NCBI RefSeq assembly: GCF_900188355.1
Contig: NZ_FZNX01000003.1
Span: 317,501-381,500, forward strand
Source of the DNA: Lutibacter flavus
GTDB taxonomy: Bacteria; Bacteroidota; Bacteroidia; Flavobacteriales; Flavobacteriaceae
DNA: 64,000 nucleotides
Reading direction: 5' to 3'
The translations under genes were made by a program, and so were the position numbers. Below the pieces are notes generated by a model that saw nothing but the letters and a program-made list of their open reading frames with translations, was not told the origin of the DNA and searched no databases. Shown piece by piece: positions 43,735-52,809 of the stretch; within the stretch, counting starts at the first letter, position 1, and the number at the start of each line of letters is the position of its first letter.

Positions 43735-45855
43735 TTATTTTGTTGGTTTTAAACTTATTGCGAAACCTCCTCCAGCGGCTAATTTCATAATTAGTTTTGA
43801 TTGATTTGTAAGTTCTATTTTTCTGATATTTATTGCTGTTGGATTGTTATCCCAATGGGCATTTTCTCCGTCTTCATAAATTACAGCTTTATAAGTTGTA
43901 TTTGGAGATAAAAAATCAAAATTTATTTCCATTTCTCTTGCTTCCTCATCTGTAATTCCTCCAACAAACCAATTTTCTGAATTTTTCTCTTTTCTGGCTA
44001 TAGTTACAAAATCTCCTATTTCACCATTTAATACTTTAGATTGTTCCCAATCTACACCAACATCTTTTATAAACTGAAGTGCAGGATTTCCTTCGTAATT
44101 TTCAACCAAATCAGCCGCCATTTGTACAGGGCTATATATAACTACATAAAGCGCTAATTGCTGAGCAATAGTTGTATTTACCTGATTGTCTTTTTTCCAT
44201 TTATCAAATTTTATATCAAAAATTCCAGGTGTAAAATCTATTGGGCCTGCCAACATTCTTGTAAACGCTACAATAGGTAAATGCTCTGGAGGATTTCCTC
44301 CATCACTTGCCCAAGCATTAAATTCTTGTCCGCGTAATCCTTCTCTTGAAATTGTATTAGGATATGTTCTACGCAATCCTGTTGCTTTAATTGGCTCGTG
44401 AGCATTAATTGCTACTTCATACTTAGCAGCTTTAATTACGGCGTTGTTGTAATGATTTACCATATATTGCCCATGGTGAAATTCTCCTTTTGGTAATATT
44501 TTACCAACATACCCAGTTTTTACAGCGTGAATTCCTAAACTTTGCATTAAAGAATAAGCTGTATCTTGTTGTTTTTCGTAGGTTTCAGTTGCTGCAGAAG
44601 TTTCATGATGCATAATAATCTCCACTCCTTTTTCTCTTCCGTAACGCACTACTTCTTTTAAATCGTAATCTGGATAAGGAGTTACAAAATCAAAAACACC
44701 TTCTCTATCTTCAAAACCTATCCAATGTTCCCAGCCAGTATTCCAACCTTCAACTAAAACTCCTCCAATATTGTTTTTTGCTGAAAAGTCTATAAATGCT
44801 TTTGCATTTTCCGTAGTTGCCCCGTGTTTCCCATGAGGTTTCGCATCTGTTGTAAAAGAAGTCATATCCTGATTCCCACTATAATCCCAAGTAGATTTCC
44901 CTAAATGCATTTCCCACCAAATTCCAGTGTATTTTGTAGGTTTAAACCACGAAATATCACCTAATTTATTCGGCTCATTTAAGTTAACAATCAATTTTGA
45001 TTCAATTAGATCACCTGCTTTTTCACTTATTTGAATTGTTCTCCAAGGTGTTGTAAAAGGAACTGTTCTTTTAACTTTATAATCATTATTATTTGAACCT
45101 ACCAATTCACTAACCATTGATAAATTATCTTTATCAACTTTTAATGTCATGCCTGAATAATCAACCAAAGCGGCTTCGTGAAAACTCAAATACAATCCTT
45201 TATCAGTTTTCATTGTTACTGGCGTATTTACCGCATTTTCAGGAATAGATGTTTGTGCTAAATCATTATGATTTGCTTTTGACTTTGCATCAATTTCTGT
45301 AAATTGAGTTGTACTATATAAATGCTCATAAATATCCCAATCTCCAGGAATCCAAAAAACCTTATGGTCTCCTGTTAAATTAAACTGTGTATTTTCATCA
45401 GTAATAAATACTTCTGAAAGATTTTCTTGTTCAGGAAATTCATATCTAAATCCAATACCGTCATTATAAACTTTAAAAACAATGTTTATTTTTCGCTTTA
45501 AATCACCTGTTTCTTGCAATTCCAATTTAAGCTCATTGTAATTATTTATAACTTCAGATTGTTCTCCCCAAGGCATTTCCCATGTTTCATTAAAACTGCT
45601 AACTGTAGAATTATTTATAAAAAATCCTTCTTTTAATGAAGGTGCATCTTTTAAATCAAATCCTAAGCTAGAAGTATTAATAACATTTTCATTTTTATAG
45701 GTAACTTGATAGGTTGGCTCTCCTTTATCGGTTAAAATAAATTCAACAGCTAGAGAATCATCTGGAGATGTAATTTTTGTTTCCGTCTTATTAGAACTAG
45801 TGCAGGAAAGCACTCCTAAACTCAATAACAGTATGCTAAATTTTAAAAGTTTCAT
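43735..45855 (-). CDS. susB: GH97 alpha-glucosidase (SusB-like) lipoprotein
   Basis: A 706-residue lipoprotein (LLSLGVLSC, Cys at 18). The N-terminal beta-sandwich is typical of GH97 (SPDDSLAVEFILTDKGEPTY), followed by the barrel with GIWWEMHLGKSTWDY, AINAHEPIKATGLRRTYPN and SREGLRGQEFNAW. The glutamates in NAHEPIK and REGLRGQE correspond to the catalytic and calcium-linked residues of inverting SusB. It releases glucose from the non-reducing end of malto-oligosaccharides in the periplasm. It sits between two GH13 genes in the operon. Confidence 0.93.
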   Translation of the reverse strand: MKLLKFSILLLSLGVLSCTSSNKTETKITSPDDSLAVEFILTDKGEPTYQVTYKNENVINTSSLGFDLKDAPSLKEGFFINNSTVSSFNETWEMPWGEQSEVINNYNELKLELQETGDLKRKINIVFKVYNDGIGFRYEFPEQENLSEVFITDENTQFNLTGDHKVFWIPGDWDIYEHLYSTTQFTEIDAKSKANHNDLAQTSIPENAVNTPVTMKTDKGLYLSFHEAALVDYSGMTLKVDKDNLSMVSELVGSNNNDYKVKRTVPFTTPWRTIQISEKAGDLIESKLIVNLNEPNKLGDISWFKPTKYTGIWWEMHLGKSTWDYSGNQDMTSFTTDAKPHGKHGATTENAKAFIDFSAKNNIGGVLVEGWNTGWEHWIGFEDREGVFDFVTPYPDYDLKEVVRYGREKGVEIIMHHETSAATETYEKQQDTAYSLMQSLGIHAVKTGYVGKILPKGEFHHGQYMVNHYNNAVIKAAKYEVAINAHEPIKATGLRRTYPNTISREGLRGQEFNAWASDGGNPPEHLPIVAFTRMLAGPIDFTPGIFDIKFDKWKKDNQVNTTIAQQLALYVVIYSPVQMAADLVENYEGNPALQFIKDVGVDWEQSKVLNGEIGDFVTIARKEKNSENWFVGGITDEEAREMEINFDFLSPNTTYKAVIYEDGENAHWDNNPTAINIRKIELTNQSKLIMKLAAGGGFAISLKPTK

Positions 45856-45867
45856 GTTGATTTATAT

Positions 45868-47535
45868 TTAATTTTTAATTTCTAATAATACAATTGAAAA
45901 TGGTGAATCTATAGTTACAATACCATTTAATACTTTTGCTTCTTTTTGAGAATAAGCATCTGTTAAAATAGCGCCTTCTTCAAATGCATTTTCAATTTTA
46001 AGTTCTTTTTTTCCTTCATTTAAATCCAATCCAATTACAACAGTATCTGAAAAGCTATCTTTAGAATACGTTCTTGTAAAAACATACGGACTTTCACTTA
46101 ACATTTTATGAACTCCAGCACCAATTGAAGGGTGGTTGTTTCTGAATTTTCCTAATTTTTGCCAATGTCCAAGAACGTTTTTTGTTTCTTGATTATTTTC
46201 AATTGCATCCCAGTTCATATTAGAACGTAAGGTTGCGTCACCAACTGTCCCTTCAATAATTAATGTTCTGGCAGATTCATCTCCATAATAAACTTGTGAT
46301 GCTCCCGGACATAATAATAATTTGGTTGCAGATTCATATGGTTTAGTTCTATCTTTATCAAACGGAGAGCCATCATCATGAGAACTTACATAATTTAAAA
46401 CTCCAAACCCTTTTAACTGATCATTTAAGATATTAGAATATCTAGAAAACAATTCTTCATACGTGTTTTGTGCAGCATTCCACTTAAATTCAAAATTGAT
46501 TAAACCATTAAATCCATTTTTAAAATAGTTTACTTTTTTATCTCCAAAATCATAAAATTGACCTCCGCCAATATTATAATTATACACTTCACCAACCATA
46601 TAAAACTTGTTATCGTCCAATATTTTTGTAGGGTTGCTTAATTTCCATTGTTCAAAAGCATACTCACATTCATTTTTAAATTCGCCCCAAATACCTTCTT
46701 CGGTATGTTTAACAGTATCAGCTCTGTAGCCATCAATTCCAAATTCACTGATATAATCTGTCAGCCATTTCATAATATAAAATCGTGGAGCTTTTGGATA
46801 ACCCGTTCTAGCAAAGAATTCATCTAATTCCTTTATTTCTTGATCATATCTGCCTTCAGCCTTCCATTTTTCAATTAATTGCTTTGGAAGTTCAACATTC
46901 TCATTACTTTCTGTTCTAATATCCGGTAAGTTTTTAACTAAGGTACACATTACGGTAGATTCATAATCTTTATATGAACATTGTACATCTGTTCTAACCC
47001 AATCACTTGGCCAAACTGGATCGATCTCTGTCACCGGTCCTGTGTGATTTATAACAGCATCCAACACAATTCTAATTCCGTTTTTATGAGCGATTTCCAC
47101 TAAGTTTTTCAAGTCTTCTTTAGTTCCAAAATTTGGATCTAAAGTTGTCCAATCTTTAGCCCAATATCCGTGAAAACCATAAGTTGCACCTGTTCCTTCA
47201 TCAACATCACCGTGAATTTGTTCCACAATTGGTGTTAACCAAATTGCATTTATTCCTAAATCAGAAAAATAACCTTCCTCAATTTTTTTGGTGATTCCAA
47301 TAATATCTCCACCTTCAAACCCCCTTAGTTTTGAAGTTTCTTTTACTCTATTAAAATTTACATCGTTAGATGAATCTCCATTATTAAATCGATCCGTTAA
47401 TAAAAAATAGATATTTGCATTTTCCCATACAAATGGAACTTCCTTAATTGGTTTTGTTGAAGCCATTTCTTGTTTATTTTCTTTACAACTTGCGACTAAA
47501 ATTACTGCTATAAATATAATTGCGTATTTTTTCAT
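45868..47535 (-). CDS. GH13 alpha-amylase family lipoprotein
   Basis: A 555-residue lipoprotein (FIAVILVASC, Cys at 16). GH13 regions are VLDAVINHTGPV, IDGYRADTVKHTEEG (nucleophile Asp), FYMVGEVYNY (Glu) and NYVSSHDDGSPFD (Asp). A small C-terminal beta domain follows the barrel. Two extra cysteines in VQCSYKDYESTVMCTLVKN may form a disulfide, fitting an exported enzyme. It overlaps the GH31 stop by 4 bases, showing translational coupling. It is the best candidate in the window for a SusG-like surface amylase, but no starch-binding module is visible. Confidence 0.9.
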   Translation of the reverse strand: MKKYAIIFIAVILVASCKENKQEMASTKPIKEVPFVWENANIYFLLTDRFNNGDSSNDVNFNRVKETSKLRGFEGGDIIGITKKIEEGYFSDLGINAIWLTPIVEQIHGDVDEGTGATYGFHGYWAKDWTTLDPNFGTKEDLKNLVEIAHKNGIRIVLDAVINHTGPVTEIDPVWPSDWVRTDVQCSYKDYESTVMCTLVKNLPDIRTESNENVELPKQLIEKWKAEGRYDQEIKELDEFFARTGYPKAPRFYIMKWLTDYISEFGIDGYRADTVKHTEEGIWGEFKNECEYAFEQWKLSNPTKILDDNKFYMVGEVYNYNIGGGQFYDFGDKKVNYFKNGFNGLINFEFKWNAAQNTYEELFSRYSNILNDQLKGFGVLNYVSSHDDGSPFDKDRTKPYESATKLLLCPGASQVYYGDESARTLIIEGTVGDATLRSNMNWDAIENNQETKNVLGHWQKLGKFRNNHPSIGAGVHKMLSESPYVFTRTYSKDSFSDTVVIGLDLNEGKKELKIENAFEEGAILTDAYSQKEAKVLNGIVTIDSPFSIVLLEIKN

Positions 47536-49916
47536 TCTTTAAAGAATTTTATTTTTATTATTTTTTCTGAAGGTTTATTAAGTAAGACCGGAATCTTTAA
47601 CGTGTTATTCTCTGCATTCCATATAAAGTTATGACCTTTTACTTTTCTTGGTTTTTTTGAAATATTGTGAATTATTAAATTGATTTCTTTTGAGTTAAAC
47701 TCAAAATTATCTCCAAGTTCTGTCTCTATTTCAATTTTTAAACAATTCTTTTTAAACTCACTTTCGAATTTAATTAGTTCAAACATTCCTTTTTCAAATG
47801 CATTTGGGGTTTCACCATCATCATTATAAACCGCATCTTCACTTTCTTTAACGGCATTGTCAAAATAAAAATGTAAATCAAAATTATCTAACTTGTATTC
47901 TGCAGTATTTTTAATTTTTGAAAGCATTGGAATAAAAGCACCTCCTCTTACATAGGTTGGAATGCTTTCTGCATTTAACTGAACTATCTTCGTTTGTCCA
48001 CCTTCAATTTTTTCTTCGGTATAAAAATTATACCAATTTGAATTTGGAGGAAATGTAACTTTTTGGTTTTCTATTCCTGATTTCACAACAGGACTTACCA
48101 AAAAATGCTCACCCCATAAATAAGTTTTATCGTTATTTAAAGAATTATTATCAGTTGCATTATCAAAAAACAAAGGTCTCATTAAAGGAGTTCCTTTTTG
48201 ATTATTTTCAAAAACAAGATTATAATTATATGGTAATAATCTGTAACGTAATTCAATTGATTTTTTTGCCAACGCTTTCGTTTTTGGCTCTCTAAAAACT
48301 GGTTCAGAAGGAACTTCCTCCTGTGCATGGGGTCTATAAATTGGTTGAAAAACTCCATATTGTAACCAGCGTGTATATAATTCATCATCTAAATTAGCAC
48401 CTGCAAAACCTCCTAAATCTGAGTGCATATAGCCTAAACCTTGCATTCCCATTTGCAGGGCAATTTCAACTTGCGATTGCAAACCACCCCAAGATCTATT
48501 TACATCTCCAGACCAAGGAATCATTCCATAATGTTGCGAACCAGAATATCCTGCACGCATTAAAATAAACGGACGCTGTTTTGGAAAGTCTTTTTGATAC
48601 CCTTCAAAAATCAGTTTTACCCAATCGTGTCCATAAATATTATGAACCTCATCGGCAGTTCCTGTAGCATGCAATAAATCTGAAGGATGTAATTCCGGCT
48701 CTCCTAAATCTCCCCACCAGCCTGCAACGCCATAATCTGTAAATTTCTTATAAATATTCCAAAACCATTCTTTCCCAAGTGGATTATAGATATCTATAAT
48801 ACCAGTATTTCCAAAATAGAAATCGTATGTATAAGGCTTGCCCTTTTTATTAAAACCTAAAATATTTTTCTCAGCAGCTTCAACCCATTTACTTGATGTT
48901 GTTAAAACAAATGGCTCCGTTATTAAAATAGTTTTAACGCCTTTTTCTTTTAAATCAGCAATCATTTTTTTAGGATCTGGAAATGAATCTTTATCAAATT
49001 CAAAATTCCCCATTGTTCCTTTTATATCTTTTCCGAACCAATATAAATCCAAAATGATTGCATCAACAGGAATTTCTTCCTCTAAAAATTTATCAATAGT
49101 ATTAATTGTTTCCTCTTGTGAATGGTAACCAAATCTACTTGAAAAATTACCTAAAGCCCAACGAGGAATCATCGGTTGCTTTCCAGTTAAACTTGTATAT
49201 TGATTTATTAAATCCAACCAAGAATCACCTGCAACAACCTGATAGGTTTTTCTACCAGAGATAGTTTCATATTGTAAAGAGTTATCTTTTTTACTATCTA
49301 AATCCAAAAAACCAATTGGTGCATTGTCAAAATGAACAGCATATAAATTTGAAGAATATACTAATGGAATTGTAAAATTCATTAATTCCGAATGTGTCTC
49401 GTAACCATAATGAGCTTTATTATATAATTCCAATCTATATCCTCTTCGGTTCATTCCTAAAGCACGTGCACCTCCACCAAATAAAAGTTCCTCTGAAGTT
49501 AAGTTAAAGTCTAAAACTTCATTTTCATCATTTTTAACGTATCCCTTTCTTTCCGAAATCAACGATTTTCCATTATAGAAATAAGATATTTGAAAAGGCG
49601 ATTTTATAATTTCAACTGAAAGTCCTTTTGTTTTTAAACTGATTGAATTTTCATTTTGAGAAATTCTAAAATTTACTGCAACTGGTTTTAAAACAACTGC
49701 GTGAGAACTTGAATTTAAAATTTCTCCATTAGGAATAAAAGAAGTCTCTACTATTTTTTCAGAATAAGGTTTTATTACATATAATCCATCATTGGTTTTT
49801 ACCTCAATATGAGATTCCTTCTCTGAAAAACTAATCAATTGCCTATCACTATTTTGTGCTTTTAATACAAAACTTAAAAATAAAAACAGAATAATATTTA
49901 ACTTTAAAATATTCAT
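47532..49916 (-). CDS. GH31 family alpha-glucosidase
   Basis: A 794-residue enzyme with a signal peptide (LFLFLSFVLKAQ). The GH31 barrel has VDAIILDLYWFGKD, the nucleophile Asp in AGWWGDLGEPELHP and the acid/base Asp in PWSGDVNRSWGGLQ. The N-terminal beta-sandwich and C-terminal sheets have normal length. It hydrolyses terminal alpha-glucosidic bonds, probably in the periplasm, including alpha-1,6 in some relatives. It lies 3 bases after the esterase-like gene. Confidence 0.92.
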   Translation of the reverse strand: MNILKLNIILFLFLSFVLKAQNSDRQLISFSEKESHIEVKTNDGLYVIKPYSEKIVETSFIPNGEILNSSSHAVVLKPVAVNFRISQNENSISLKTKGLSVEIIKSPFQISYFYNGKSLISERKGYVKNDENEVLDFNLTSEELLFGGGARALGMNRRGYRLELYNKAHYGYETHSELMNFTIPLVYSSNLYAVHFDNAPIGFLDLDSKKDNSLQYETISGRKTYQVVAGDSWLDLINQYTSLTGKQPMIPRWALGNFSSRFGYHSQEETINTIDKFLEEEIPVDAIILDLYWFGKDIKGTMGNFEFDKDSFPDPKKMIADLKEKGVKTILITEPFVLTTSSKWVEAAEKNILGFNKKGKPYTYDFYFGNTGIIDIYNPLGKEWFWNIYKKFTDYGVAGWWGDLGEPELHPSDLLHATGTADEVHNIYGHDWVKLIFEGYQKDFPKQRPFILMRAGYSGSQHYGMIPWSGDVNRSWGGLQSQVEIALQMGMQGLGYMHSDLGGFAGANLDDELYTRWLQYGVFQPIYRPHAQEEVPSEPVFREPKTKALAKKSIELRYRLLPYNYNLVFENNQKGTPLMRPLFFDNATDNNSLNNDKTYLWGEHFLVSPVVKSGIENQKVTFPPNSNWYNFYTEEKIEGGQTKIVQLNAESIPTYVRGGAFIPMLSKIKNTAEYKLDNFDLHFYFDNAVKESEDAVYNDDGETPNAFEKGMFELIKFESEFKKNCLKIEIETELGDNFEFNSKEINLIIHNISKKPRKVKGHNFIWNAENNTLKIPVLLNKPSEKIIKIKFFKE

Positions 49917-49919
49917 TTA

Positions 49920-50888
49920 TTATTTTTTTAGTAAAAATTCAACAGGAATTTGAAAGCGTTGGTTCCATGAATTTTCAGAATGATCGTGACCTTCAAATTT
50001 TAAATTTCTAGCCTTAGTTTTATCGTACCCTTTCTTTTTCAATATTTCATCTACTCTATGTTGATACGGTAAATAAAACTTATCCAATGTTTCGGTACCA
50101 TAATCAAAATATATTTTATGTCTTTTTGAAGCAGGTAAAGATTTTTCTAAATACTTAAAAAATGTTTCAGGAACAATTGAATTTTCTTGCGGCATAAAAC
50201 CTGGCCAGTGTGTAGATAAGCAAGCTGCTCCGCCAAATATTTTGGGATATTCACATAATGCATACATTGATATTAATCCACCCATACTAGAACCTGTGAT
50301 AAAAGTGTTTTCCGGATTTTTATAAACAGAAAATGTTGAATCAATAAAAGGTTTAACTTCTTCAACAATAAACTTTAAATAATTATCCGATTGTAACTCT
50401 TTAAAAGATGTACCAAACTGTTTTTGACCTTCAGAAAAAATGGAATCTCTAAATTTTTGTGGTAATAAATTAAATGGTTTTTGTGGGTAATAATCTGAAT
50501 GTCTAATGTCTGAATGATTCCAAATTGCAACTACTATTGTATTTTTTATTTTCCCCTCTGAAATTAAACCACCAACAATCTCATCAACTTTCCATTCTTG
50601 TTTATTCCACGTAGTTTCAGCATCAAATAACATTTGACCATCATGCATATACAAAACTGCATATTTTTGCTTGTCTGAATAATTTTCTGGCAACCAAACA
50701 TCAACAGTTCTTGGACGCACATATTTTGATGGAAAGCTGTCAATTCTTTTGATAATTCCTGAACTTAATTCTCCAGAATAATCTAAAATTTCTATACTAG
50801 TTTCTAAGGTTGCCCCTTGTTGTTTTTCTTTACAAGAAATGAATATTAAAACTAATGTAATAAATATAATACTTTTAAAAGCTTTCAT
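49920..50888 (-). CDS. Alpha/beta-hydrolase, putative esterase lipoprotein
   Basis: A 322-residue lipoprotein (ITLVLIFISC, Cys at 19) of the esterase D/enterochelin-esterase-like fold. The nucleophile Ser lies in FITGSSMGGLISMY, the Asp probably in YFDYGTETLDKF and the His in FEGHDHSENSW. The opening VDVWLPENYSDKQKYAVLYM and HDGQMLFDAETTW are typical. Such proteins recur in alpha-glucan loci of Bacteroidota, where their substrate (acylated sugars, or none) is not established. Confidence 0.85.
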   Translation of the reverse strand: MKAFKSIIFITLVLIFISCKEKQQGATLETSIEILDYSGELSSGIIKRIDSFPSKYVRPRTVDVWLPENYSDKQKYAVLYMHDGQMLFDAETTWNKQEWKVDEIVGGLISEGKIKNTIVVAIWNHSDIRHSDYYPQKPFNLLPQKFRDSIFSEGQKQFGTSFKELQSDNYLKFIVEEVKPFIDSTFSVYKNPENTFITGSSMGGLISMYALCEYPKIFGGAACLSTHWPGFMPQENSIVPETFFKYLEKSLPASKRHKIYFDYGTETLDKFYLPYQHRVDEILKKKGYDKTKARNLKFEGHDHSENSWNQRFQIPVEFLLKK

Positions 50889-50891
50889 TAT

Positions 50892-52757
50892 TTACTTTTT
50901 AGTAGTTATAATTGTAACTCCTTTTTTGTCAATTTTAAAAGAATTTTTCCAAATTAAAGTTTCTTCAGAAATAATATTTTTTACTTGTTTACCCTTCAAG
51001 CCAACTTCCTCAAAACGGTTTAAATCTAAGTTAATTGGCTTGTCATTTTTATTTAAAATAACACAAACAACTTCCTCATTTAAAATTCTAAACAGCACAT
51101 ATACACCTTTATCTGGGGCAAAATGTAACGTTTTTCCAGTATGTATTGCCTCGCTATGTTTACGATAGTTTAGAACTTTCTTTAAATAGGATTGCATGTC
51201 TTTTTGATCTTTTGACAAACCTTGTCCCGTAAAAGCATTAACTTTATCTTTTTCCCAACCTCCTGGGAAATCTGTTCTAATTAACCCGTGGTCTCCTGGT
51301 TTTTCCGCATCACTTATTAAAACTTCAGTTCCATAATATACTTGTGCAATTCTTGGCATTGCTAATAGATAACCCAAAGCCATTTTTGTTTTTACAACAT
51401 CCTCACCTAACTGAGTATAAATTCGGCTCATATCATGATTGTCAGGAAAGATCATAATTTTGTTTGGATGTACATACGAAAAATCATTTGCCAATCCTTC
51501 ATACATTTTTACAAAACCTTTATCCCAACTTTCTTCTTCATTTAAAGCTTCTACAATCGCATTTTGCATTGGAAAATCCATTGAAGAGGTTAAATTTGAT
51601 TTATAACCATCATTATTATTTTTTCCATCTTGCCAATAACCAACCAATAAAGGATTTAAACTCCATTCTTCACCAACTATGCTAAAATTTGGATATTCTT
51701 CCATAATAGCTCCTGCCCAATTAGCCATAAACTCTTTATCTGGATAAGGATAGGTATCTTGTCTAATTCCACCTAAATCAAGTGTTTCCACCCACCAAAT
51801 ACTGTTTTGAATCAAATAATTTGCAAGTAATGGATTGCGCTGATTTAAATCTGGCATTGCAGATACAAACCAACCTTCACTCATTAAAGCTCTATCCTTT
51901 TTAGATGCATAACTATCTTGATTTGTTGTTCTTCTATGGTTTGTGGTAACAATATTTCCTTCCAAAAATTCTTTCTGATAATTTACCCAATCATTAGTTG
52001 GTAAATCTTTCATCCACCAATGTTCAACTCCAATATGGTTTTCAACCATATCCATTATCAACTTAATACCTCTCTCTTTAGATTTTGTTGCTAACTCTAT
52101 ATACTCATCCATAGTCCCAAATCTTGGATCTGGCTGATATAAATCCGTAATAGCATACCCGTGATACGAACTTCTTTTCATATCATTTGTTAAAACCGGA
52201 GTTGACCAAATTGCCGTAAAACCCATTTCATCTATATAATCTAAATGATTTGTAATTCCTTTAATATCACCACCATGACGCGCATAATCTTCTTTTCTAT
52301 TAATTTTAGTTTCACGTAAACCTTTAACTATATCATTTGAAGTATCTGCATTTGAAAAACGATCTGGAGTTATCAAATAAACAACATCAGAACTATTAAA
52401 TCCTTCTCTTAATTCTGAATCTTTTTTTCGCTCTTTTAACTCATAATCTATGCTGAAATTATTTCGTTTCCCTTTTTTTAAGAAATCAATTTTAAAATTA
52501 CCAACTTCAGCTTTTGAAACATCAAGTGTTAAAAAAAGATAATTCTTATTATCAGTTCTTTTTACTTGTTTTAAATCAATTGAATTATTATTAATGGAAG
52601 GTGTATAACTTGAAACATTTTCACCGTGTATTAATAATTCAACCTGATCATGTTTCATACCTATCCACCAGTTTGGTGGCTCAATTTTATCTATTTTTTG
52701 AGCATAATTATTAAATCCTAAAACTAATAGTATAATAAGTATCTGATATTTTTTCAT
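50892..52757 (-). CDS. susA: Neopullulanase/cyclomaltodextrinase-like GH13 enzyme (SusA-like)
   Basis: A 621-residue enzyme with a signal peptide (ILLVLGFNNYAQ). An N-terminal cyclomaltodextrinase domain begins IEPPNWWIGMKHDQVELLIH. The barrel has MDMVENHIGVEHWW, LGGIRQDTYPYPD (nucleophile Asp), FSIVGEEW (Glu) and MIFPDNHDMSRI (Asp). These features match SusA of the starch utilisation system, a periplasmic enzyme degrading imported malto-oligosaccharides and cyclodextrins. It follows GH65 by 52 bases, the largest gap within the operon. Confidence 0.92.
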   Translation of the reverse strand: MKKYQILIILLVLGFNNYAQKIDKIEPPNWWIGMKHDQVELLIHGENVSSYTPSINNNSIDLKQVKRTDNKNYLFLTLDVSKAEVGNFKIDFLKKGKRNNFSIDYELKERKKDSELREGFNSSDVVYLITPDRFSNADTSNDIVKGLRETKINRKEDYARHGGDIKGITNHLDYIDEMGFTAIWSTPVLTNDMKRSSYHGYAITDLYQPDPRFGTMDEYIELATKSKERGIKLIMDMVENHIGVEHWWMKDLPTNDWVNYQKEFLEGNIVTTNHRRTTNQDSYASKKDRALMSEGWFVSAMPDLNQRNPLLANYLIQNSIWWVETLDLGGIRQDTYPYPDKEFMANWAGAIMEEYPNFSIVGEEWSLNPLLVGYWQDGKNNNDGYKSNLTSSMDFPMQNAIVEALNEEESWDKGFVKMYEGLANDFSYVHPNKIMIFPDNHDMSRIYTQLGEDVVKTKMALGYLLAMPRIAQVYYGTEVLISDAEKPGDHGLIRTDFPGGWEKDKVNAFTGQGLSKDQKDMQSYLKKVLNYRKHSEAIHTGKTLHFAPDKGVYVLFRILNEEVVCVILNKNDKPINLDLNRFEEVGLKGKQVKNIISEETLIWKNSFKIDKKGVTIITTKK

Positions 52758-52809
52758 GTTTACTGTATATTTTAAATAAGATTACTTTCTTGGAGGAATG
52801 ACAAATTAA

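Noticed and set aside
47532-47535. Overlap of GH31 and GH13 reading frames as a possible frameshift or fusion
   Set aside because: It is a 4-base stop/start overlap; both proteins have full-length domains and the second has its own lipoprotein signal.
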